From Helianthus annuus (Eukaryota; Streptophyta; Magnoliopsida; Asterales; Asteraceae), in NCBI RefSeq assembly GCF_002127325.2, contig NC_035437.2, positions 112,236,821 through 112,300,820 of the forward strand: a stretch of 64,000 nt of DNA. The letters run 5' to 3'. The position numbers were made by a program, and so were the translations under genes. This document shows positions 21,333 through 31,511 of this stretch, piece by piece. The notes below the pieces were generated by a model. The model saw only the letters and a list, made by a program, of their open reading frames with translations, did no database searches and had not been told where the DNA came from. Position 1 is the first letter of the stretch, and each line of letters starts with the position of its first letter.

Positions 21333-22562
21333 ATGGATACATCAGGCACCGGAGACTCAGATACCACTGGACCTCTACCCATAGTGTCGGATGACATTGT
21401 GTCATCGGAGCGTGAGGTGCATACCTCAGACTACACGAGCACGGATGATGATGACTTCCAGTCGTTCGCTCTACCCGACGGCATTGATGAGCATACTGAT
21501 GACTCCTTGCCCTTCGCTTTACCTGAGGGTGCCTATGAGCCTATTGATGGCGATCCTGCTGAGTATCTTCCCCTTGTTGTGATTCCAGCTCCGATTCCTC
21601 TTGCTTCATACCCAGCACACGAGCTATTACTAGACGCCGAGGCTGACGGCGACATTGATCTCTACGAGGACGAGCCTTTTGAGGACGAGGATCCTGATGC
21701 AGCCCCTTTACCCGCTGGCGGTCTCTTGATGATTGCTGATGCCCCAGCTGGAGACTCGCCCGTCCACTCACCAGTCCCAGACTCTTTTGAGTCTGTGGCA
21801 TCTGCTCCGTCTCACGAGGTGAGCATTCAGCATTTTGTTCATGACTCGGACCCCGATCAGGCGTCTTCTGCCGCCCCCATTCCGAGCCTTGTATTTGAGC
21901 ACGACGATATTGAGGACTCCGATCCCGTTTTTCCTCCAGGATTCGATCCTGACCGCGACATTGAGTATATTCCTATGGACCAGCATATGGAGGACCCTGT
22001 TGATCCCGTCGATCCTATCGATCCCTTTGATCCCGAGTTTGATTTTGACATGGCTTTTGACGACCCGGAGCCTGCCGTAGCCCCAGAGCAGGCAGCTGCT
22101 TTCGATCCTGTGCATGAGCATGACCTGGTACATGCTGTCGTTCCTGTTGAGCCCGTTTTGGCTGACCCGCCTGTTGGCGATCTTCCTGTTGATGATGTCC
22201 CTTTGTTAGTTGCTGATCATGTTGTTGATCCTTTTGTTGACCCACCTTTGATTGCTGACGTCCCTGTTGACCATCATGTTGATCATATTGATCCTGTCAT
22301 TGCTCCTTTTGATCCTGTACCCATTGAGCCTGAGCACACTCTATTTGCAGAGCATATGGATCCACCTGATGAGGAGGCTCAGCACGGTTGGATACCGGCT
22401 GACGAGGATGTTCCACCGCTTCCACCACACCACACTGAGGCACATCATACTGATTTTTCGTTTCAGATCCCACCGTTTGTACCTCCAGCAGGGCCTGGAG
22501 AGGGCTCTTCAGCCCACCCTTTGGGCACATACCGATGCCTATGCCTTTCGTACCTCAGATGA
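21333..22562 (+). CDS. Pre-gag ORF protein of element C, N-terminal part (frameshifted copy)
   Basis: The frame starts at ATG 21333 (MDTSGTGDSD) just after a TTACAG that resembles a splice acceptor, and runs about 409 codons. The product is very acidic and rich in Asp, Glu, Pro and Val, with repeated (D/E)PV-type motifs such as DPVDPVDPIDPFDPEFDFD. No catalytic motif or membrane segment is visible. The last dozen codons (GTYRCLCLSYLR) look out of frame: the overlapping frame from 22535 continues the protein-like sequence, so a single-base loss near 22510-22525 probably split one ORF of about 545 codons. Position and orientation match the pre-gag ORF of element B, but the sequences are not obviously related. 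No named family recognised. Confidence 0.7.
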   Translation: MDTSGTGDSDTTGPLPIVSDDIVSSEREVHTSDYTSTDDDDFQSFALPDGIDEHTDDSLPFALPEGAYEPIDGDPAEYLPLVVIPAPIPLASYPAHELLLDAEADGDIDLYEDEPFEDEDPDAAPLPAGGLLMIADAPAGDSPVHSPVPDSFESVASAPSHEVSIQHFVHDSDPDQASSAAPIPSLVFEHDDIEDSDPVFPPGFDPDRDIEYIPMDQHMEDPVDPVDPIDPFDPEFDFDMAFDDPEPAVAPEQAAAFDPVHEHDLVHAVVPVEPVLADPPVGDLPVDDVPLLVADHVVDPFVDPPLIADVPVDHHVDHIDPVIAPFDPVPIEPEHTLFAEHMDPPDEEAQHGWIPADEDVPPLPPHHTEAHHTDFSFQIPPFVPPAGPGEGSSAHPLGTYRCLCLSYLR

Positions 22563-22969
22563 CACCTGTTCCATCTTCTGTTCATGTAGCACCATTCGAT
22601 CCCACCAGCATGCCACTGCTTTGGTCATCTTCCTCTCCGATGCCACCCACTGATCCATATCATCCATTCCATATGGGACATACCATAGAGGACGTCTTGA
22701 TGTCCTTTGTCCAACAGCATGAGTCCCATACACAGCGACTCCAGGAGCTCGAGAGAGCTCAGCTATCACTAGGTCCATATCTTGGTCAGACATCCTCATC
22801 TTTTCAGCCTTTTCGATCATTACCTCCGGACTTTGTTGCCCGACTTTCGACTATGGAGCAGCAGATCGCTTCTGTTATTCGCACTCAGCAGGCGATGGAG
22901 GAGGATTGGCTTCATTTACGCCGCTTGCTCTACACTCACTTTCCCCCTCCTCCACCCCCATCCGCATAG
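22535..22969 (+). CDS. Pre-gag ORF protein of element C, C-terminal part
   Basis: 144 codons, shifted by one frame from the preceding ORF and overlapping its last 28 bases. It starts with a Pro/Met/Ser-rich stretch (MPMPFVPQMTPVPSS). It continues with a probably helical, coiled-coil-like segment (IEDVLMSFVQQHESHTQRLQ, then LSTMEQQIASVIRTQQAMEE) and ends in a polyproline run. The helical tail parallels the charged helical tail of the B pre-gag protein. It is either the C-terminal half of a frameshifted protein, which I favour, or a product of programmed frameshifting. Confidence 0.65.
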   Translation: MPMPFVPQMTPVPSSVHVAPFDPTSMPLLWSSSSPMPPTDPYHPFHMGHTIEDVLMSFVQQHESHTQRLQELERAQLSLGPYLGQTSSSFQPFRSLPPDFVARLSTMEQQIASVIRTQQAMEEDWLHLRRLLYTHFPPPPPPSA

Positions 22970-23262
22970 AGCTCATCGGTGCCATAGTGGTAGACGATGG
23001 TGAGACGACCGCGATTGTGACTGCACAGCCTTTTGGAGACCATCTGACGATACTGATTTTTGTTGATATTTGTTGATGTACTGGATGTATGTGACACTGA
23101 TGTGATATTGTTTTTGACGGGGGTGATGTAGCCCCTATTTGATTTGTGATTGTATGATACAGTGACGTACTGATACCCTTACCACATTATGGTCTCGATA
23201 TATATAACAATCGCCGTATTCTCACCATATCTGATTCACTTGATTGCTTATTTATGTTTTGT

Positions 23263-23395
23263 GACATGGGATGTTGTATGTATGATATTTGCAACATGGG
23301 ATGTTGGGACATGGGATGTTGTATGTATGATATTTGCAACATGGGATGTTGGGACATGGGATGTTGTGTGTGATATATTGATAACATGAGATGTT
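23263..23395 (+). repeat. 45-bp tandem repeat before gag in element C
   Basis: Units beginning atgggatgttgtatgtatga recur at 23266, 23311 and 23356 (period 45), each with an internal half-repeat atgggatgttg. They lie in the 490-base spacer between the pre-gag ORF and gag. B has unrelated tandem repeats in the equivalent spacer. Confidence 0.9.
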
Positions 23396-23462
23396 ATATG
23401 CTATTACTATTACTATATACGTATGTTTATTATGGCCTAATCGACGTACGCATCTTTAGAAG

Positions 23463-26400
23463 ATGGCGCCGAGACGTCAACCGCAGTCGATGCCTACTAC
23501 TCCTGAAGAACTACAGCAAGTTATTGCTGCCGCCATTGCTCAATATGCTGCCTCGCAAGGAGGACCAAGCGGAAGTAGCTCGAACATTAACGGCAACCAA
23601 AATCCTCCTCATGGATGCACCTACAAACAATTCTTGGACTGTAAGCCCATAAACTTCGACGGCACCGATGGTGCTGTTGCTTTCGTCCGCTGGGCAGAGA
23701 AGACCGAGTCCGTACTTCGCATGAGCAAGTGCGCTGTGGATCAGCAAGTCACTTACATCTCAGGGCTATTTGTGGATGGAGCCCTATCCTGGTGGAATCT
23801 ACAGGTCCAGACCCTTGGCGAAGCCGCAGCTTACGCACTGACCTGGACAGAGTTGAAAGAGCTCATGCGCAAGAAGTACTGTTCTCGTGCTGAAATTCAG
23901 AGGTTAGAGACCGAATTCTGGCACCTAAAGATGGAAGGTTCCAAGATAGCTGAGTATGTCCAGAGGTTCCACGATTTGTCGCACGTGGTACCCTACATGG
24001 TTACACCGGAGTTCAAGAGGATTGAACGCTTCATCTGGGGATTGGCTCCTCAGATAATCAGCATGGGGACTTCTTCCAAACCTGCAACCATCACAGAAGC
24101 CATCGATCTGAGTGTGGCTCTCACCGAAGAGGCGATTCGGTTGAACAAGTTTGATGGGGTCGAGCCCAAGAAGAAAGAGACTCATGTGGAGTCATTTGGT
24201 GGTAATAAGCGAAAGTTTTCGAATTTCAAGCAAAGCACCGGGATGGTGGTTAAGAAGGGAGAATCGAATGCGCCAGCTCAAGATTCAGCTGGTAGAAAGA
24301 AAGGAAAGGGATACATGGGTGCACACCCCAAGTGCAACTCATGCCAAAAACATCACTCTGGTCGTTGCAGCCTGAGAGTTTGTGAATCATGTGGGAAGAC
24401 TGGTCATACGAAGGACTTCTGTTGGGCTAATGCTGGCCGGGGAGGCCAAGGAGGAAATGGAAATAGGAACAACCGTGGTGGTGCTGGGAACCGCCCACAA
24501 GGAAATCAGGGAGGTGATGGGAACCGTGTTAATAATGCTAACCAAGCGGGCACCATGAATCGGAACCAGGGAAACCATCAAGCTGGAAACAATGGTGGAA
24601 ACGGGCAGAGGCCCGGATGTTTCAATTGTGGAGATCAAGGGCATTTCAAGAGGAATTGCCCGGAATTAACCCAGGCACGCGGAAGAGTTTTTAACATGGA
24701 AGCCAGGGAAGCGCGCCAGGATCCCAATGTTGTCACTGGTACGTTCCCTGTAAACCAACGCTATGCATCTGTTTTGTTTGATACTGGTGCCGACTATAGC
24801 TTCGTATCGTTAGAATTTAAGAACATGCTTGGTTTAGCCGCTAGTAAGTTAGATATTCCATACTCGATCGAATTAGCGAATGGGAAGTTAGTAGAAGCTA
24901 ACGAGGTGATTCGAGGTTGCGTAATCGAGCTGGGAGAGCGTGAGTTTGCTCTCGATCTACTACCAGTCCAGTTGGGAAGCTTCGACGTGGTAGTAGGGAT
25001 GGATTGGTTATCGAGTAATAAAGCGGAGATAGTTTGTCACGAGAAGATTATTCGTATCCCGACCGATGATGGTGAGACCATTGTTGTTCATGGGGAGAAG
25101 CGTGAGACGCCGTTAAGGAGGATTAGCTGCCTGAAAGCAAGGAAGTGTTTGAGGAAAGGATGTGTTGCTTTTCTAGCACACATTGTGGATAAAAAGGCTG
25201 CTGAGCCGAAGATCGAAGATATCCCTGTCGTGAGGGAATACCCAGAAGTCTTTCCAGAAGACTTGCCTGGCTTGCCACCTCAAAGGCAAGTGGAGTTTCG
25301 CATCGACTTAGTTCCGGGCGCTGCGCCTGTGGCTAAGGCACCTTACAGACTCGCTCCGTCTGAGATGCAAGAACTGTCGACACAACTTCAAGAGTTGTTA
25401 GACAAGGGTTTTATCCGACCAAGCTTCTCGCCTTGGGGAGCTCCAGTTTTGTTTGTGAAGAAGAAGGACGGTAGTTTCCGTATGTGCATTGACTACAGAG
25501 AGTTGAACAAGCTGACAATCAAGAATAGGTATCCCCTGCCAAGAATCGATGATCTGTTCGACCAGCTTCAAGGTTCAAGCTTCTATTCAAAGATCGATCT
25601 TCGATCTGGGTACCATCAGTTAAGGATACAGGAGGAGAGTATCCCGAAGACAGCTTTCAGAACTCGATATGGGCACTACGAGTTTCTGGTTATGCCGTTT
25701 GGTTTGACAAACGCACCTGCAGTGTTCATGGATTTGATGAACCGAGTTTGTAAGCCGTACTTGGATAAGTTCGTGATTGTATTCATCGACGACATCTTGA
25801 TTTATTCAAAGACGAAGGCTGAGCACGAGCAGCATCTTAGAGCCATTCTGGAGCTACTAAAGAAGGAACAATTGTACGCCAAGTTCTCTAAGTGTGAGTT
25901 TTGGCTACGTGAGGTGCAATTCCTTGGGCACGTGGTGAATGGAAATGGAATCCATGTGGACCCAACCAAAATCGAGGTGATCAAAGATTGGGAAACGCCA
26001 AAGACGCCAACCGAGATTCGGCAATTCTTGGGTTTGGCTGGCTATTATCGAAGGTTCATCGAGAACTTTTCAAAGATCGCTCAACCGTTGACACTCCTCA
26101 CGCAAAAAGATAAGAAGTTTGATTGGGGAATCAAACAGGATGTGGCGTTTCAGACATTGAAGGATAAGCTTTGCAACGCGCCGATCTTAGCTCTACCGGA
26201 AGGTACCGACGATTTTGTGGTATACTGTGACGCATCGCGTCAAGGATTCGGTTGTGTGTTGATGCAACGTCAAAAGGTTATCGCCTACGCATCACGCCAA
26301 CTAAAGGTGCACGAAAAGAACTATACCACTCATGATTTGGAGCTAGGCGCAGTGGTTTTTGCCTTGAAGATCTGGAGACACTACCTTTACGGTACGAAGT

Positions 26401-28070
26401 GTACGATCTTCACAGATCACAAGAGCCTCCAGCATATATTCAACCAGAAGGAGTTGAATATGAGGCAAAGGCGATGGGTCGAGTTGTTGAACGATTACGA
26501 CTGCGAGATCAAGTATCATCCAGGGAAGGCGAATGTGGTCGCTGATGCCCTAAGTCGTAAAGAGAGAATCAAGCCCATAAGGGTTAGGGCTATGGAAATG
26601 ATAATTCAGACCGACCTTTCCTCGCGCGTTCGTGCAGCACAGAAGGAAGCTCTCAAGGAGGGAAACCTTGCGGCAGAATATCTCCGTGGGATGGAGAAGA
26701 TGTTGGTGCCAAACAGGGAAGGAACATTGTGTTTTGGGAAAAGGATTTGGGTTCCTCTGTTTGGTGGTTTAAAAGAGGTTATCTTTGAAGAAGCTCACAA
26801 GTCACGGTACTCTATCCACCCTGGAGCGGATAAGATGTACCAGGATCTTAAAGATTATTACTGGTGGCCTAGGATGAAAGGCGATGTTGCTATTTACGTG
26901 AGCAAATGTTTAACTTGCGCCAAAGTTAAGGCGGAATACCAGAAGCCTTCGGGACTTCTGCAGCAACCAAAAATTCCCCAGTGGAAGTGGGAAGAAATCT
27001 CCATGGATTTTATTACGAAGTTGCCAAGGACGCCAAAAGGCCATGACACTATCTGGGTGATAGTGGACCGCTTAACAAAGTCAGCACACTTCTTACCTAT
27101 CCGCGAGAAGGATAATACAAGCAAATTGGCTGAAATCTACATGAGAGAGATTGTTACACGCCACGGAGTACCTCTCTCGATTATTTCTGATAGAGATGGG
27201 AGATTCGTATCGAGGATATGGCAATCCTTCCAGGAAGCTTTTGGCTCAAAGCTGAATATGAGCACAGCTTTTCACCCGCAGACCGACGGTCAAAGTGAGC
27301 GGACGATTCAGACATTGGAGGACATGCTGAGAGCATGTGTGATGGATTTAGGCGGTAGCTGGGATAAGCATTTACCCTTGGTTGAGTTTTCATACAACAA
27401 CAGCTACCACACCAGTATTGGTGCCGCGCCATTCGAAGCTTTATATGGACGCAAGTGCAGATCACCACTTTGTTGGGCTGACGCAGGTGATAGACAATTG
27501 GTAGGTCCCGATGTAGTTCAGGAAACTACAGATAAGATTGCACAGATTCGAGATCGCATTAGCGCGGCTCGTGACTGTCAGAAGACCTACGCAGATCTAA
27601 AAAGGAAACCTCAGGAGTTTGAGGTTGGGGATATGGTTCTGTTGAAGGTATCACCCTGGAATGGTGTAGCACGCTTTGGGAAGCGTGGGAAGTTGAATCC
27701 ACGCTACATTGGTCCTTTCAAGGTTTTGGAAAGAATTGGGACCGTAGCATACAAGTTGGATCTACCTGCCGAACTGAATAATGTTCACGATACATTTCAT
27801 GTATCTAATCTGAAGAGAAGTCCAACTCAAGTTAACGTTGCCATTCCTACCGACGAAATTCATATTGACGACACGCTCCACTTCGTTGAAGAACCTGTCG
27901 AGGTCACGGATTGGAAAGTAAACAAGACCCGCCGGAGCAGTGTCAAGCTCGTCAAGGTTCGCTGGAATGCTAGACATGGTCCTGAGTTCACCTGGGAGCA
28001 TGAAGACCGAATGAAAGAGAACTACCCCCACTTATTTCCTGAGAACCCTGCTTCTACAAGCAGAACTTAA
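23463..28070 (+). CDS. Gag-pol polyprotein of element C (intact, 1535 aa)
   Basis: One uninterrupted frame runs from ATG 23463 to TAA 28068-28070. Gag spans residues ~45-230 ([19 protein letters not shown]). Zinc knuckles are [14 protein letters not shown] (307-320) and [14 protein letters not shown] (386-399). Protease has DTGA (440-443). RT has D712 in [10 protein letters not shown] and FIDD (774-777). RNase H shows D923, E960, D985 and D1028. Integrase has an HHCC finger (H1112 or H1119; C1149, C1152) and the triad D1182, D1243, E1279. The chromodomain is ~1475-1525 ([30 protein letters not shown]). Processing would yield capsid, protease, RT/RNase H and integrase, which assemble in cytoplasmic particles and integrate cDNA in the nucleus. 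All key residues are present, so the element could be autonomous. Nothing here shows that it is expressed. Confidence 0.98.
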   Translation: MAPRRQPQSMPTTPEELQQVIAAAIAQYAASQGGPSGSSSNINGNQNPPHGCTYKQFLDCKPINFDGTDGAVAFVRWAEKTESVLRMSKCAVDQQVTYISGLFVDGALSWWNLQVQTLGEAAAYALTWTELKELMRKKYCSRAEIQRLETEFWHLKMEGSKIAEYVQRFHDLSHVVPYMVTPEFKRIERFIWGLAPQIISMGTSSKPATITEAIDLSVALTEEAIRLNKFDGVEPKKKETHVESFGGNKRKFSNFKQSTGMVVKKGESNAPAQDSAGRKKGKGYMGAHPKCNSCQKHHSGRCSLRVCESCGKTGHTKDFCWANAGRGGQGGNGNRNNRGGAGNRPQGNQGGDGNRVNNANQAGTMNRNQGNHQAGNNGGNGQRPGCFNCGDQGHFKRNCPELTQARGRVFNMEAREARQDPNVVTGTFPVNQRYASVLFDTGADYSFVSLEFKNMLGLAASKLDIPYSIELANGKLVEANEVIRGCVIELGEREFALDLLPVQLGSFDVVVGMDWLSSNKAEIVCHEKIIRIPTDDGETIVVHGEKRETPLRRISCLKARKCLRKGCVAFLAHIVDKKAAEPKIEDIPVVREYPEVFPEDLPGLPPQRQVEFRIDLVPGAAPVAKAPYRLAPSEMQELSTQLQELLDKGFIRPSFSPWGAPVLFVKKKDGSFRMCIDYRELNKLTIKNRYPLPRIDDLFDQLQGSSFYSKIDLRSGYHQLRIQEESIPKTAFRTRYGHYEFLVMPFGLTNAPAVFMDLMNRVCKPYLDKFVIVFIDDILIYSKTKAEHEQHLRAILELLKKEQLYAKFSKCEFWLREVQFLGHVVNGNGIHVDPTKIEVIKDWETPKTPTEIRQFLGLAGYYRRFIENFSKIAQPLTLLTQKDKKFDWGIKQDVAFQTLKDKLCNAPILALPEGTDDFVVYCDASRQGFGCVLMQRQKVIAYASRQLKVHEKNYTTHDLELGAVVFALKIWRHYLYGTKCTIFTDHKSLQHIFNQKELNMRQRRWVELLNDYDCEIKYHPGKANVVADALSRKERIKPIRVRAMEMIIQTDLSSRVRAAQKEALKEGNLAAEYLRGMEKMLVPNREGTLCFGKRIWVPLFGGLKEVIFEEAHKSRYSIHPGADKMYQDLKDYYWWPRMKGDVAIYVSKCLTCAKVKAEYQKPSGLLQQPKIPQWKWEEISMDFITKLPRTPKGHDTIWVIVDRLTKSAHFLPIREKDNTSKLAEIYMREIVTRHGVPLSIISDRDGRFVSRIWQSFQEAFGSKLNMSTAFHPQTDGQSERTIQTLEDMLRACVMDLGGSWDKHLPLVEFSYNNSYHTSIGAAPFEALYGRKCRSPLCWADAGDRQLVGPDVVQETTDKIAQIRDRISAARDCQKTYADLKRKPQEFEVGDMVLLKVSPWNGVARFGKRGKLNPRYIGPFKVLERIGTVAYKLDLPAELNNVHDTFHVSNLKRSPTQVNVAIPTDEIHIDDTLHFVEEPVEVTDWKVNKTRRSSVKLVKVRWNARHGPEFTWEHEDRMKENYPHLFPENPASTSRT

Positions 28071-28105
28071 AATTTCGGGACGAAATTTATTTAACGGGGG
28101 GAGAA
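28071..28105 (+). promoter_or_regulatory. Pre-PPT hairpin and polypurine tract of element C
   Basis: The hairpin AATTTCG/CGAAATT with loop GGA (28071-28077/28081-28087) starts directly after the stop codon. The polypurine tract acggggggagaa (28094-28105) abuts the 3' LTR. Confidence 0.93.
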
Positions 28106-31100
28106 TGTGACAACCCTCACCAAACCAGGTATCCGTACGACTTAATTAACTATTAATTGTTGCCTAATTACTGTGCTTAACTGAGATTTCTGATAAACTG
28201 CTACTTGATTGTTGATACATGTACATGTCTGCATCATACTTTGATTTTTCCTGTCACTACATTACTTATTTACTGAACTTTAGTGACAAACATGATGCAC
28301 AAAAGCACAGTAGCATTTGAACGGATAACCTATGGAACATGCTGATATAGCCAGCATCAGGCAAACACTGCCTCTAAAGGCCTGAATGAGCCAGAAATAT
28401 TTTACTACACCCATAGTGTGTGTAGAGATACAAGGGTTGTATGATTGCGTCTCTAGGAATAAGATATAGAGATTTGGATGTGCCTAAAACGTACTCTAAG
28501 CACAAAACACAGCACTTTTATCAACACACTAACTTCTAGCTAATTAATAAAGTGCCAAAACATGAGGAATTATTCCTGACACTTTGCAGAATAAATTGTG
28601 TCGCTAAAAATATTAATTACGACGCTTAAAGGATTACTTAAGCACTTTAACGGATTACTATCCGACCGAACAACCGGACTATACCCGGAACATAAAAATA
28701 TTGCCAGAAATATTATTAGCCTTTTTCTGAGCCAGTTAGGGTCCCTGATTACCCTAACACCCGCATTATAACGCGTTAAACAACTAACGGGGTTAAACTC
28801 TAAAAGTAACCGACTTAACCAAACTAAACTCTAACTGAACGATCAAGACCCAACCGGATACCCCACCCCCCTAATGGGATCGGCCCAACCAAGAGGACAA
28901 GACAAGTACAACTTTTTATTATTTTATTAGATGTTGTGGATATCTAGAGCATGAAACCGATGGACGAAAGAGCATAATTTCTCTATATAAACACACACAC
29001 TCCACACAAGTTTACACACACACAAACACCAACATTTCACTCTCTCTCTTGCTCCCCCTCTTCTCGGCCGAGAGCATCCACATCCATCCATCATACTTTC
29101 GGTTCTTGTCTTGCCATTCCAAGTGCACACAAGTGTCGGGGATCACGTACGAGGAAGCTTGAAGCAAGCGGAAGCTAAAGGACCACGTTCATTTGCTTTT
29201 ATCCACGCCTTTTCCGACTAGATTCTTCCCTAGCCCCGAGCTAGAGGTATAACACTTAAAACTCGTTCTTGATCGTATCTAAAGTGGTTAAAAGGATTTT
29301 TAACGGTTAAAAGTCGGTAACCCATCTTTTGAATCTAAAAAGTATACTAAAACTCGAATATCGTTGGTTAAAAGCATATAACGCGTGTAAAAGTCGTAGT
29401 ATTCGAATATGTTGGTAGTAGAGACCCGATCTACAATGTGGTGGCTCTTATCATTTTTTAACCCGACTTTGTTAAGATCATGAATCTTGACATACACTTG
29501 TTTCTTTTGTACAAGGGTTAAAAGGTGAAACTCCACCACACGGGAAACATGAACTTGTGTAAAAATGTTTTGACATGAAAAATAGTATTTAAAACGAGCC
29601 GATCTACGTATGTACAAGTGGTATATTCGTAGAACCAAGTGTCGAGAAAATCATGTTTAATAAAAGTTGGATAACATGCTAACAAAGGTGATTTTTATAA
29701 ACTACAAGTGTATAAATACTTGTGAAACGAAAGATCTGACAAAATAACATTTTTTATAAAAATTATCGGGAAGTTGTAAAGAGTGATTTGTTCCAAGAAC
29801 GGGGTTTTTGCAAGACTAAACTATTTTATACATAGATCCACTAAATGTAACGAGATCTACACAATAGTTTTAGAAAAACTACAAGTTCATGTAATAATGT
29901 GATTTTACATACTAGTCTACGAGTTTAATGTGTTGAAACTTGTTTAATGTGTTGGAAATTGATTGGTTGATTTAAAAGAAGTATTGAAATGATTTGTAAA
30001 AGAAAATGATACGCTTGATAGCGTGGCCACCTCCAGTTACAGGGGAAACTCTGGCGAATTTTTTCTAAAATCTAACACTTAGAATTATTTACAAGTGTTA
30101 GAGTTATTTTTGAAATGTTTACAAAATATATTTTGCCATGACTTTATCACAAATATTCGGAGGTGGGATTTTCACAAAAACTAAACGTGATAAATATATA
30201 TTCGGTAAATATATTTTTCACAACACTGTTTATGATTATTTTGTGAAAATGTATAAATATTATTTTTAGAGTAAAAATAATATTTACTAACTTTGTCGAA
30301 CCCAAAATAATACAAACGCTTACACGACGAACATATAAGTTACAACGGTAATTACTATTACCACTTAAATCGCCAAAACGTAACCTACGCCTTATCCGGA
30401 AATATTCATAAATGCGGATATTGTCAACGTATTATTTTGGAAAGTATTATGTAAAGAGAAAATATATTATTTTTGAGAAAAATAATTATATTTTGGAATG
30501 AGAAATAAAATATATTAAGTGAGACTTAATGTTATAAACGCACATGTATTAAATCCCCCATCCTTGGGAAGGAGATTTTCTACCAAGTATATACACGGAA
30601 CGGTTGTCTAACCGTTTCCCGAAAATTAAACTATAAAGCTAAGGCACGGCCATCCGTCTAATAGAATTAGCACATGTAGGTCGTTGCGCAGCAGTTGGAT
30701 ATTTGGATTACTTGGTATTGTGACGCACTCACTGTGAGTTCATGTCCCCCTTTTCTCTTAACTGTTTTCAGTTTTATAAACTGCGGGGGTGAAATACATG
30801 TTACTATGATTATGAATACTTGATACATGGTATGGTTAGCGTAAGGAGGTTTGTTACTCAGATCATGTGAGTGGGTAGGCACAACTTGAGGCCATTAATC
30901 CTCGTAGTAGGACCGAGGGACAGGAGCGGTAGATCTATCTGGGTGTAGCGAGCCCAGCCCCAGGTCCAGCATAACGGACCTCGGGGTGACTTAGTGCCCG
31001 ACGCATAAATCCGCTAGGTTTGAGTCATCCCTACTTGCACTTCACACATATCAATGGCCTTGCAAACCATTGGTGATCTCTTTTTCCTTATTTGCTACAT

Positions 31101-31506
31101 ACCAGGTTTTTGATAAAGATAAAGGTTTGTTTACGCACTTTCGCATGAACTCGCTCAACATTATTGTTGATTTTTCAACTTACATGTATTTCAGGAAACT
31201 AACGATCTGGCGCGGTATGGCTTGTTTTTCCCGCTGCATTAGGCCCGAGGTCATCCAGGGTTCGAGGCTTGTGACTCTTTCCTGGACAAGTCACAGTCCT
31301 TGAATCATGTTTACTTTAAGTTTGCATTTGTAATGTTTAGACAGGTTATGGTTGTTGGGTGTTAACCCATTAAGACAATGTTTTACTATTTTATTTTTAA
31401 TGGATGATCTTGCATATTTTTAATTCATATAGCTTGTTATGATTAAGCTATGGTATTAAGAAGTCACACCAAATTAACCACGCTTCCGCAAAGCCAGGGT
31501 GTGACA
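28106..31506 (+). mobile_element. 3' LTR of element C
   Basis: It is 3401 bp, TGTGACAACC...GGGTGTGACA. It differs from the 5' LTR by a 34-bp block starting tatggaacatgctgatatag (about 28331-28364) and about five substitutions. The target duplication caact follows at 31507-31511. Confidence 0.97.
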
Positions 31507-31511
31507 CAACT

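Larger units (their letters stand above)
17533..31506 (+). mobile_element. Complete chromoviral Ty3/gypsy retrotransposon (element C)
   Basis: The element is 13,974 bp, with perfect target duplications caact at 17528-17532 and 31507-31511. Its order is 5' LTR, PBS, leader repeats, pre-gag ORF (frameshifted), tandem-repeat spacer, intact gag-pol, hairpin, PPT, 3' LTR. By eye the LTRs differ at about five bases plus one 34-bp indel in 3.4 kb, so the insertion is very recent compared with its host element B (about 1.5%). With an unbroken polyprotein it could be a source of proteins for related elements. Confidence 0.97.

Noticed and set aside
21310..21335. Splice acceptor just before the C pre-gag ORF (tgtgattgtgttacag)
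   Set aside because: The sequence resembles an acceptor, and B has gaaagcag before its own pre-gag ATG, but no matching donor in the leader could be defended without transcript data.
21541..22297. Several antisense frames over the pre-gag ORF of element C
   Set aside because: Shadows of the strongly biased Asp/Pro-rich codons on the sense strand.
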